A stretch of DNA of 64,000 bases, taken from NCBI GenBank assembly GCA_014360195.1, contig JACIXY010000001.1:377619-441618 (forward strand). Direction: 5' to 3'. This DNA is from Bacillota bacterium. Its GTDB lineage: Bacteria > Bacillota > SHA-98 > UBA4971. The notes below the pieces were generated by a model. The model searched no databases. It saw only the letters and a program-made list of their open reading frames with translations, and was not told the origin of the DNA. The first letter of the stretch is position 1; the number at the start of each line of letters is the position of its first letter. Of this stretch, positions 18,904 through 26,370 are shown piece after piece. The translations under genes were made by a program, and so were the position numbers.

Positions 18904-19084
18904 CCCCGATGGCGGGCGCGTTTCTTCTTGCTCTTTTTTGGATGGGCGTGCAGGAATTACTTCGAGGATGTCCAAATAATAAACAAGGAATATGTCGTTT
19001 TGTGACAACTGCCACCATATGTAATTGCTGGCACCTGATGTCATGGCATCTGGCGCTGCAGGTCATGGGGTGTTTTGAGGAAGC

Positions 19085-20935
19085 ATGAGCACGGCAGGGG
19101 GAGCCGGTGGGGGACGTGCACCAGTGACCGAGGCCGCCGCGTCCGGCACGCAGGTGGCGCCTGTTGCGCGCAGGCGTAAACTTGGCGAGATCCTCATTGA
19201 CGCGGGGGTCCTCACACAAGAAGACCTCGATAAGGCGCTTGCCGTCCAAAAAGAGAGAGGCGGAAGGCTGGGTTCGGTGCTGGTCTCCCTCGGCCTCATC
19301 GATGAGGACATCATGCTCACGGCCCTGGAAACCCAGCTCGGAATTCCCCGGGTCGAGCTCGCCAGGTACATCATCAATCCAGAAGTGGCGCGGCTTCTCC
19401 CCGAGGCGTTCGTGAGGTCCCACAAGGTATTCCCCATCGAGCGAGTCGGCGACCGCATCACCCTCGCCATGGCGGACCCCCTTGACGTTTTCGCCATCGA
19501 TGACGTGAGGATCTCTACAGGCCTCGAGGTCGATCCCGTCATTGCCAGCGAGGCGGAGATCGAGGCCGCGATAGCCGAGTGCTACGGCTCCGGCCCCGCC
19601 GTGAAGCTCGTCAAGGAGGTCCAGGCCCAGGTCGCCGGGGCGGCCGGAAAGGCGCAGCAAGCCAGGGCTGACGAGGCGAGGAAGGCCGCCGACGACGCGC
19701 AGGTGATGAGCGCCCCGGCGGTGCGGCTCGCGAACGCCATCATTTCCGAGGCCGTGAAGGCGCGGGCGAGCGACATCCACATCGAGCCGCAGGAGTCGCA
19801 GGTGCGGGTGAGATACAGGGTCGACGGCGTCCTGAGGCAGGTTATGACCTTCCCGAAAGAGCTTGGCCCCGCGGTGGCCTCGCGCATCAAGGTCACGGCG
19901 GGCATGGACATCGCCGAGAGGCGGGTGCCGCAGGACGGGCGGGTCGAGATACGAGCGGAGGGCGAGGAGGTGGACCTTCGTGTGTCCACGCTTCCGACGC
20001 TCTACGGCGAGAAGGTCGAGATCAGGATCCTGCGGTCAAAGGGGGCCATTACCCGTATCGACGAGCTTGGGTTCCTGGAGGCGGATGCGGCACGCCTCCG
20101 CCAGGTGCTCGCGCGGCCCAACGGGATCGTGCTCGTGACAGGCCCGACGGGAAGCGGAAAGACCATGACGCTCTATGCGGCTCTCCACGAGCTCAACAGC
20201 CCCGAGAAGAACATCGTCACTATAGAGGACCCTGTGGAGTTCCGCGTGTCCGGCCTCAACCAGGTCCAGACGAATCCCAGGGCGGGCCTCACGTTTTCGG
20301 CGGGGCTGAGGGCCATCCTGAGGCAGGACCCCGACATCGTCATGGTGGGCGAAATAAGGGACCGCGAGACTGCCGAGATCGCCATAAGGTTCGCGATGAC
20401 CGGGCACCTCGTGTTGAGCACGTTCCATACGATCGACGCGGCAGGGGCGCTCGTGCGCCTCATGGAGATGGGCGTGGAGCCGTATCTCGTGTCCTCGTCG
20501 GTGACAGCAGTGGTGGCCCAGAGGCTGGTACGGAAGGTCTGCCCGTACTGCGCCGAGGAGTACGAGGCGGACCCGGCCACATGGGCAGCGTGGAGCGCGC
20601 TTGCGCCTGATACGGCGGCCAGGGTGGAAGCGGAGCGGGGAAGGGTGCTCAGGCGCGGCCCCGGCTGCAGGCAGTGCGCGAACACGGGGTGCTACGGGCG
20701 CACGGCCATCGCCGAGGTGATGGTGGTTGACGACCGCATCCGGGCGCTCGTCATGAAGTCCGCGCCTGCCGACGACATCGAGGATGCGGCAGTGAGGGCG
20801 GGCATGACCAGGCTCGTGGTTGACGGCGCGCGCAAGGTGCTGCTGGGGATCACGACACCCCAGGAACTCGCAAAGGTGTGCGCGGTGCCGGATGGCAAGG
20901 AGGACGCTCGATCTTGTCAATACAGGAATTGCTGA
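19085..20935 (+). CDS. pilB: Type IV pilus assembly ATPase PilB (GspE/PulE family)
   Basis: Hexameric cytoplasmic motor that powers pilus extension. 616 residues. Order: Ala/Gly-rich tail, MshEN (GspE-N) domain about 30-165 with KLGEILIDAGVLTQEDL, an Ala/Gln-rich linker, and the ATPase core. Core motifs are Walker A TGPTGSGKTMTLYAAL near residue 352, the Asp box, Walker B GEIRDRETAEIA and a His box. A tetracysteine zinc site (CPYC...CRQC) lies near residues 490-545, typical of extension ATPases. The 181-bp gap upstream is AT-rich for this genome (about 18960-19030) and probably holds the promoter. First gene of the pilus cluster. Confidence 0.93.
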   Translation: MSTAGGAGGGRAPVTEAAASGTQVAPVARRRKLGEILIDAGVLTQEDLDKALAVQKERGGRLGSVLVSLGLIDEDIMLTALETQLGIPRVELARYIINPEVARLLPEAFVRSHKVFPIERVGDRITLAMADPLDVFAIDDVRISTGLEVDPVIASEAEIEAAIAECYGSGPAVKLVKEVQAQVAGAAGKAQQARADEARKAADDAQVMSAPAVRLANAIISEAVKARASDIHIEPQESQVRVRYRVDGVLRQVMTFPKELGPAVASRIKVTAGMDIAERRVPQDGRVEIRAEGEEVDLRVSTLPTLYGEKVEIRILRSKGAITRIDELGFLEADAARLRQVLARPNGIVLVTGPTGSGKTMTLYAALHELNSPEKNIVTIEDPVEFRVSGLNQVQTNPRAGLTFSAGLRAILRQDPDIVMVGEIRDRETAEIAIRFAMTGHLVLSTFHTIDAAGALVRLMEMGVEPYLVSSSVTAVVAQRLVRKVCPYCAEEYEADPATWAAWSALAPDTAARVEAERGRVLRRGPGCRQCANTGCYGRTAIAEVMVVDDRIRALVMKSAPADDIEDAAVRAGMTRLVVDGARKVLLGITTPQELAKVCAVPDGKEDARSCQYRNC

Positions 20936-21975
20936 AAGTAGCTGTCGGGAATGGCGCATCCGACCTACATATCACGACCGGCCTTCCACCTGTCCTGAGG
21001 GTGGTCGGAAGCCTACGTCCGATCGAGGGGTTGCCGCCTCTTTCGCCTCAGGACACCGAAGGGCTCGTGCTGGCGCTCATGAGCGATGAGCACAAGCGTG
21101 TTTTTGCGGAGCAGGGCCAGGTGGACTTTTCATACGGCCTGCCTGGAGTGGGGCGCTTCAGGGTTAACGCATACCGGCAGCGCGGGACGTGTGGGGCGGC
21201 CATAAGGGTCATCCCGCACGAGATACCGAGCGTAGCGGAGCTTGGCCTTCCGCCCATCATCGAGACTCTTGCCCGCAAGAGCCGCGGGTTTATCGTCGTG
21301 ACAGGCCCGACCGGCAGCGGCAAGTCTACGACGCTTGCGGCGATGGTGGACCTCATCAACAGCGAGCGAAGCTGCCACGTGATGACCATCGAGGACCCCA
21401 TCGAGTACCTGCACCGGCATAAGAAAGCGATGGTGAACCAGCGCGAGATCGGGCAGGACTCCACCTCGTTCGCCCTGGCGCTCCGGGCGGCGCTGCGGGA
21501 AGATCCCGATGTGATCCTCGTGGGCGAGATGCGCGATCTCGAGACCATGAGCACGGCGATCACGGCCGCGGAGACGGGGCACCTGGTGCTCGCCACGCTG
21601 CACACGGGCGACGCGGTGCAGACCATCGATCGGATCATCGACGTTTACCCGCCCTATCAGCAGCAGCAGGTGAGGATCCAGCTTGCCGCCACGCTGGTGG
21701 CGGTGATCTCGCAGCAGCTTGTCCCGAGGAAGGACAAGCCCGGGCGGGTCCCGGCGGTAGAGGTCATGGTTGGGACGCCAGCGGTGCGAAACCTCATCCG
21801 CGAGGGCAAGACCCACCAGCTCCGGTCGGTGATCCAGACCGGGGCGAGGTTCGGGATGCAGACCATGGACCAGTCCCTGCGGCAGTGGGTGGAACAGGGC
21901 GTGGTGAGCCTGGAGGACGCCCTGACGATAGCGGTGGACCAGGACGAGCTCAAGCGGCTCATCAGGGGCGCGTAG
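20914..21975 (+). CDS. pilT: Type IV pilus retraction ATPase PilT
   Basis: Motor that depolymerises the pilus, giving twitching motility and DNA uptake. 353 residues, close to standard. N-terminal SIQELLKVAVGNGASDLHIT, Walker A TGPTGSGKSTTLAAM near residue 130, the PilT signature AIRVIPHEIPS, Walker B GEMRDLETMSTAITAAETGH, and the C-terminal AIRNLIREGK-like region (here AVRNLIREGK). The TTG at 20914 is used: AAGGAGGA is 10 nt upstream and homologues begin at this point. It overlaps pilB by 22 bp. Confidence 0.93.
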   Translation: MSIQELLKVAVGNGASDLHITTGLPPVLRVVGSLRPIEGLPPLSPQDTEGLVLALMSDEHKRVFAEQGQVDFSYGLPGVGRFRVNAYRQRGTCGAAIRVIPHEIPSVAELGLPPIIETLARKSRGFIVVTGPTGSGKSTTLAAMVDLINSERSCHVMTIEDPIEYLHRHKKAMVNQREIGQDSTSFALALRAALREDPDVILVGEMRDLETMSTAITAAETGHLVLATLHTGDAVQTIDRIIDVYPPYQQQQVRIQLAATLVAVISQQLVPRKDKPGRVPAVEVMVGTPAVRNLIREGKTHQLRSVIQTGARFGMQTMDQSLRQWVEQGVVSLEDALTIAVDQDELKRLIRGA

Positions 21976-21987
21976 GAGGTCGCCGGA

Positions 21988-23211
21988 GTGGAGCGGGTAT
22001 TCACATACCGGGCGCGCGACGCCGAAGGGCGTCTGACACAGGGCACCATCCGGGCGGCCGACGAGGCCGCCGCGGCCGAGCTATTGCGCGCGCAGGGCCT
22101 CTTCGTGACGGGCCTTTTCGGTGCGGAGAAGAGCGAGGCCGAGGGCGGCACGCGAGCCGCGGCGCGGCCGTCGGTTGGCGGGAGGTTGAAGGTACAAAAC
22201 CTCGCCAGGCTCTCGCGGCACCTTTCTGTGATGATCCAGGCAGGAGTGGGGCTTTCTGCGGCCCTGCACACCCTCGCAAGCCAGGCCGAAAACAAGCTGG
22301 AGAAGCGCGTGCTCGAGGCGGCGAAGGCGCGCGTGGACGCCGGCAACCCGCTCGCGGGCGCGCTTGCCGAGACCGGCGCGTTCCCGCCGCTCTTCATCCA
22401 CATGGTGGAGGCGGGGGAGGTGACCGGCCGGCTCGACGAGGTGCTCGCCCGGCTCGCAGACTACTACGAGAAGGACCACGACCTCCGCCAGAGGGTCAAG
22501 GGCGCGCTCACCTACCCGGCGGTCGTGGCCAGCTTCGCCGTGATAGTGGTTGGGGTGCTGATAACATTCGTGATCCCGAGGTTCGTCGAGGTGCTCTCGC
22601 AGTCCGACGTGCCGCTGCCGAGGATCACGCAGATCGTGTTCGGCGTGGGGAAGTTCGCCCAGACCAGGTGGTATGTGGTGCTCGGCGTGCCAGCGCTCAT
22701 AGCGGTGGCCGTTGGATACTGGCTCAGGACGGATCGCGGCCGCTACTGGTATGACTCGACTGTGCTGAGGCTTCCTGTGATCGGGAGGTTCATGGAGAAG
22801 GTCATCGTGGTGCGGTTCGCCCAGACCCTGGCAAGCCTTGTGGTGGCGGGCGTGCCGATCCTTCAGAGCCTCGAGATCGTGGAGAAGGTCGTCGGCAACA
22901 GCCACATCGCCATGGGCCTCCGGCAGGTGCGGTCCGGCGTGAGGGAAGGCGCGGGCATCGCTCTTCCGCTGGCGCAGGCCGGGATCTTCCCCCTGGTCGT
23001 CACGCAGATGATGGCCGTCGGCGAGGAAGGCGGCGCCCTCGACAGCCTCCTTACGAAGCTAGCGGGGTTTTACGAACAAGAGGTTGACCGGGGGATCAAG
23101 TCGCTGACGAGCTTGATAGAGCCGGTGGTAATCGTCTTCTTGGGGCTGTGCGTAGCATTCGTGGCCGCTTCGGTGATATTGCCTGTCTTCCGGATGGTGC
23201 AGGTGGTGTGA
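21988..23211 (+). CDS. pilC: Type IV pilus inner-membrane platform protein PilC (GspF family)
   Basis: Membrane platform linking the ATPases to the growing fibre. 407 residues with an N-terminal VFTYRARDAEGRLTQGTI and two T2SSF domains (about 70-190 and 272-394). Transmembrane segments occur near 167-190, 215-235 and 375-397. GTG start after GGAGGTCGCC. It lies 12 bp after pilT, so pilB-T-C are probably one unit. Confidence 0.93.
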   Translation: MERVFTYRARDAEGRLTQGTIRAADEAAAAELLRAQGLFVTGLFGAEKSEAEGGTRAAARPSVGGRLKVQNLARLSRHLSVMIQAGVGLSAALHTLASQAENKLEKRVLEAAKARVDAGNPLAGALAETGAFPPLFIHMVEAGEVTGRLDEVLARLADYYEKDHDLRQRVKGALTYPAVVASFAVIVVGVLITFVIPRFVEVLSQSDVPLPRITQIVFGVGKFAQTRWYVVLGVPALIAVAVGYWLRTDRGRYWYDSTVLRLPVIGRFMEKVIVVRFAQTLASLVVAGVPILQSLEIVEKVVGNSHIAMGLRQVRSGVREGAGIALPLAQAGIFPLVVTQMMAVGEEGGALDSLLTKLAGFYEQEVDRGIKSLTSLIEPVVIVFLGLCVAFVAASVILPVFRMVQVV

Positions 23212-23349
23212 TTGTATTGAAGGGAATGCCTGCGCTCCGAAGAATCGTCCAGGGAGGTGAAAGAGGGAATAGCAGCTTGAGTATAGCGATTTTCCGAACG
23301 AAGGAAGAGGGGTGTCAAGACTCAATGGGTCCAGTGAGGAGGGGACAAG

Positions 23350-23733
23350 ATGTTGTTGAAGTCGCCTGTTGCCACTCTTAGGAAAAGGGTTCGACAGATT
23401 GTCAAGGACAAGAAGGGCTTCACTCTCATCGAGATACTGATCGTGGTTGCCATCATAGGGATACTTGCAGCGATAGCAGTGCCAAACGTCACGAGGGCCC
23501 TTCAGACGGCCAAGACGAACGCCGACGCCGCAAACATCGCGTTGCTGGAGACTGCTGTAAATATGTACTACGTAGATAAGGGAACGTGGCCCACCGCTGG
23601 CACCGGCTTCCAGACGGTCCTCGTAAACGAGGGGTACCTCAAGACGCAAGTGTCACCCCCACCGGGCTTGCCCGGGAGCTATAAGCTCACGATAGACACG
23701 CGGAGGAACGTCGCTACTGTAACACGTCAGTAG
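23350..23733 (+). CDS. pilA: Major pilin / GspG-like type IV prepilin
   Basis: 127 residues. The prepilin cleavage motif KKG|FTLIEILIVVAIIGIL follows a 23-residue basic leader, with Glu at +5 of the mature protein. The C-terminal part has the short GspG/pseudopilin-like fold sequence with TWPTAGTGFQTVL and PPPGLPGSYKL. No Cys pair. It is the only prepilin in the window, so minor pilins must be encoded elsewhere or be lacking. GAGGAGGGG lies upstream of the ATG, and a terminator follows the stop, which could set pilin expression apart from the rest. Confidence 0.92.
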   Translation: MLLKSPVATLRKRVRQIVKDKKGFTLIEILIVVAIIGILAAIAVPNVTRALQTAKTNADAANIALLETAVNMYYVDKGTWPTAGTGFQTVLVNEGYLKTQVSPPPGLPGSYKLTIDTRRNVATVTRQ

Positions 23734-23741
23734 TAGCTGGC

Positions 23742-23769
23742 GCCCAGTGCACGGAATTGGGCCTTTTTG
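23742..23769 (+). terminator. Intrinsic terminator after pilA
   Basis: GCCCA (23742-23746) pairs with TGGGC (23758-23762), with further pairing possible in the loop, followed by CTTTTTG. Short stem but a clear T-run. It would leave pilA as the end of a transcript or as an attenuated, highly expressed unit. Confidence 0.6.
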
Positions 23770-24657
23770 CCATGGGTTGCCGGCGGGCGCGTGAGGGCGA
23801 CCGCAACGCGGCTTCACGATTTCGCAGAGAATTCGTTCCTGCGGCGCCGGCAACTCTGCATAGGCCGCAGACACCGGGAGGTAAAGGAGGCATGGTTTAT
23901 CCGGTGGCTTATTGTATTCGCCGCAGGTAGTATTGCCGGCAGTTTTCTCGGTGTCTGCATCCATCGCCTTCCACGCGGGGAGTCGGTGGTGTGGCCGCGG
24001 TCGCACTGCCCGAAGTGCGGTGCAACGCTCGGGCCGCTGGAGCTTCTCCCAGTGCTGAGTTACGTGTTGCTCCGCGGCAGGTGCCGGCAGTGCGGAGAGA
24101 GAATATCAATCTTTTATCCCGTCATAGAGGCCGGGGTGGGACTCGTTTTTGTCCTGATCGTCGCTGGGCGGGGGGTTACCATCGGGACGCTCAACTACCT
24201 CGTGCTGGCAAGCCTGGTCGTGGTTGCGGCGGGGATCGATCTCAATCATGGGGTGATCCCCGACAGGCTTACGCTTCCGTGGATGGCGGTGGGCGTCGCG
24301 GCGGGAGCGCTCTGGGGCCTGCACGAGGTTGCCATCCGCGCTATTGGGCTTGTCGTCTGCGGAGGGCTCGTATTCCTCATCGCCCTTTTGAGCCGCGGCG
24401 GTATGGGGGGCGGGGACGTCAAGCTGATGGCGCTCGTGGGGAGCTTTCTCGGACCGTGGGGCGGGCTTGCGTCGTTCATGATCGCATGCTTCATCGGAGC
24501 GGCGGTGGGTGTCGGGCTCATCGTCGCAGGCCTCAAGAAGAGGAAGGACGAGATCCCGTTCGGGCCTTTCATTGCGGCGGGAGCGATCATCGTGTGTATC
24601 TCGGGGACCTGGGTGCTGCGCCTCGTGTTCCCGTGGCTTGGCCAGGCGGGGTTCTAA
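23767..24657 (+). CDS. pilD: Prepilin leader peptidase / N-methyltransferase PilD
   Basis: Aspartic membrane protease that cuts and methylates prepilins. Features: GSFLGVCIHRLPRGESV, two zinc-type CxxC pairs (CPKC, CRQC), and the catalytic aspartates in AAGIDLNHGVIPD and GGGDVKLMA, with 7-8 transmembrane helices. The start is uncertain. Homology begins near 23896 (WFIRWLIVFAAGS), where AAAGGAGG at 23883-23890 precedes an ATG at 23893 in a different frame. The only in-frame ATG is 23767, which adds a basic non-conserved 42-residue leader overlapping the pilA terminator and a palindrome; GTG 23791 is another option. Confidence 0.85.
   Translation: MPWVAGGRVRATATRLHDFAENSFLRRRQLCIGRRHREVKEAWFIRWLIVFAAGSIAGSFLGVCIHRLPRGESVVWPRSHCPKCGATLGPLELLPVLSYVLLRGRCRQCGERISIFYPVIEAGVGLVFVLIVAGRGVTIGTLNYLVLASLVVVAAGIDLNHGVIPDRLTLPWMAVGVAAGALWGLHEVAIRAIGLVVCGGLVFLIALLSRGGMGGGDVKLMALVGSFLGPWGGLASFMIACFIGAAVGVGLIVAGLKKRKDEIPFGPFIAAGAIIVCISGTWVLRLVFPWLGQAGF
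23774..23854 (+). repeat. Palindromic element core, copy 2
   Basis: GTTGCCGGCG (23776-23785) and CGCCGGCAAC (23845-23854) are perfect inverse arms around a 59-nt interior. The left arm continues to GGGTTGCCGGCG, the same core as the other copies. Flanking sequence does not match well, so it may be a decayed member. It lies in the doubtful 5' part of pilD. Confidence 0.5.
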
Positions 24658-24694
24658 ATCTGGGTACGTTCATGCTTCGAAAGGAGGCGGTCGT

Positions 24695-25819
24695 CTGAGC
24701 CCGCTTCTTCCATTCGCCGGCGCGAAGCGCGCCGTGGGGCTTGACATCGGCACCATCCTCATCAAGGTGGTCGAGATCACGAAAACAAAAGGCGCGGCTG
24801 AGATAACGCGCGCGGGGGTGCATCCCACGCCCGAGGGCGCGGTCGCCGACGGGAGCGTGCTGGACCCGTCCAGAGTGGCCGCCGCCATTAAAGAAGCCAT
24901 GCGTGCAGGCGGCATTCGCTCTAACGAGGTGTACGCCGCCATTGCCGGCGACGATGTTGTGGTGAGGCATGCGTTGTTCCCGCGCATGCCGAGGGAAGAA
25001 CTTGCCCAGGCAGTAAAGTGGGACGCGGGAGCCTACATCCCTTACCCTGCGAAAGACGCGAGCATAGACTTCCAGATCATCGGCTCCCCGGCGGGCTCAC
25101 CCGACAAGATCGAAGTCATGATCGTGGCCGCCCCGAAGAAGCTCGTGCAGAGCCATGTCGAGACGATGCAGCTTGCGGGGCTGTACCCGCTTGCCCTCGA
25201 CATACAGCCTATCACGCTGGACCGCGTATTCCGCGACGGCAACGCCGAAACCTCAGGGTTCTATGCAGACATCGGAGGAGGGACCACCGACCTGGCCTAC
25301 TCCGAGGACGGGGTGCTGCGGTTCACCCGCATTGTCCCCATAGGTGGCAATGATTTTACGGCCGCAGTTGCCGAAGCCACAGGGCGCGGCATCGACTGGG
25401 CGGAGACGGCCAAGCGCAGGTCTCGTGTGCCGGTGCCGTCCTCTACGGCAGTAGCCGGTGGTGTCTCCGTGGAGGACGGCGCTTTTGAGGATGGCGCTGT
25501 TGAGCAGGCGCTCGCCAGCGTTGGAGCGAGGCTTGCCCTGGAGTTGAGGCGGTCTCTCGACTACTGCAACGCCCAGGCGAGGACAAGACGCGGCGTGGAC
25601 ACGCCACTTGCCTCGGTCATCCTCACCGGCGGCGGGTCGAGGCTTGCGGGGCTCGCCGAGTTCCTTGAGAGCAGCCTGGGCGTGGCGGTGAGCCCCGGGA
25701 ACCCACTGAAGAACGTATCTCTCGCAAAGGGATCCCGCCTCGCCGACGTGCTCGCTGCGCACGGGCCGTCGCTTTCGGTTGCAATCGGGCTTGCGCTGCG
25801 GGGGGTGGAGGACTCTTGA
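24695..25819 (+). CDS. pilM: Type IV pilus assembly protein PilM (actin-like ATPase)
   Basis: Cytoplasmic actin-fold protein that binds the PilN N-terminus and couples the inner-membrane alignment complex to PilB. About 374 residues. Motifs: AVGLDIGTILIKVVEI near the start, ADIGGGTTDLAY near residue 190 and ILTGGGSRL near residue 310. The probable start is a CTG at 24695, with AAAGGAGG 8 nt upstream. No ATG or GTG is in frame nearby; TTG 24638 without a Shine-Dalgarno is the alternative. An Ala/Gly segment near 245-268 is an insertion. pilN overlaps its stop by 4 bp. Confidence 0.88.
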   Translation: MSPLLPFAGAKRAVGLDIGTILIKVVEITKTKGAAEITRAGVHPTPEGAVADGSVLDPSRVAAAIKEAMRAGGIRSNEVYAAIAGDDVVVRHALFPRMPREELAQAVKWDAGAYIPYPAKDASIDFQIIGSPAGSPDKIEVMIVAAPKKLVQSHVETMQLAGLYPLALDIQPITLDRVFRDGNAETSGFYADIGGGTTDLAYSEDGVLRFTRIVPIGGNDFTAAVAEATGRGIDWAETAKRRSRVPVPSSTAVAGGVSVEDGAFEDGAVEQALASVGARLALELRRSLDYCNAQARTRRGVDTPLASVILTGGGSRLAGLAEFLESSLGVAVSPGNPLKNVSLAKGSRLADVLAAHGPSLSVAIGLALRGVEDS

Positions 25820-26370
25820 AAGGCGTTGACCTGCTGCCGCCAGGGCTACCGAAGCCGCCCAGGACAAGCGCCCTGCGGATAGCGGTGGCGACGGCGGTGT
25901 TCACGTTCGTGCTGGCCGCTAGTTTTCTCTATACGGTGCGAGCGCTGGAGATCGAGGAACTGCGCTGCGCCCTCAAAGCCCAGGAGGAGGACTATGCGCG
26001 CTACGCCTGGCTCGACCGGGATATACAGGCGACCCGGAAAAGCAAGGACGAGGTGCTGGCAAGACTTGCAGCGGCCAGAAAGCAGGTTAACGGCGGCCTT
26101 CCCGCGCAGGAGATCCTGGAAAATCTGTCCCGCCTGCTTCCCGCAGGAGTGCGCCTCGTTCAGTTCACTCTGACCGACGACGGGAAGGCCAGGGTGGATG
26201 GGGAAGCGGCTTCGCTCGAAGCCGTCGCTTCACTCATGCTGGCGCTCGGCGACTCCGGCCTGTTCAAGGACGTGCAACTCGCAGGCGTGAGCAGGACAGG
26301 CGAAGGTACCGACGTACTTGCATTTCAGGCGCAGGCGACGCTATCCCGCGCAGGAGGCGAGAAGCCATGA
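25816..26370 (+). CDS. pilN: Type IV pilus assembly protein PilN
   Basis: 184 residues. The N-terminal KGVDLLPPGLP matches the cytoplasmic INLLP-type peptide that docks on PilM. One transmembrane helix spans about 20-44, then a coiled coil (about 46-92) and a ferredoxin-like periplasmic domain with GVRLVQFTLTDDGKARVDGEA. TTG start overlapping the pilM stop. Forms dimers with PilO in known systems. Confidence 0.85.
   Translation: MKGVDLLPPGLPKPPRTSALRIAVATAVFTFVLAASFLYTVRALEIEELRCALKAQEEDYARYAWLDRDIQATRKSKDEVLARLAAARKQVNGGLPAQEILENLSRLLPAGVRLVQFTLTDDGKARVDGEAASLEAVASLMLALGDSGLFKDVQLAGVSRTGEGTDVLAFQAQATLSRAGGEKP

Noticed and set aside
18904-19084. Defined promoter for the pilus operon
   Set aside because: The region is AT-rich, but no pair of -35/-10 boxes with 16-18 bp spacing stood out.
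23148-23381. 77-codon ORF between pilC and pilA
   Set aside because: It begins inside pilC in another frame and overlaps the pilA start; no ribosome-binding site or pilin motif.
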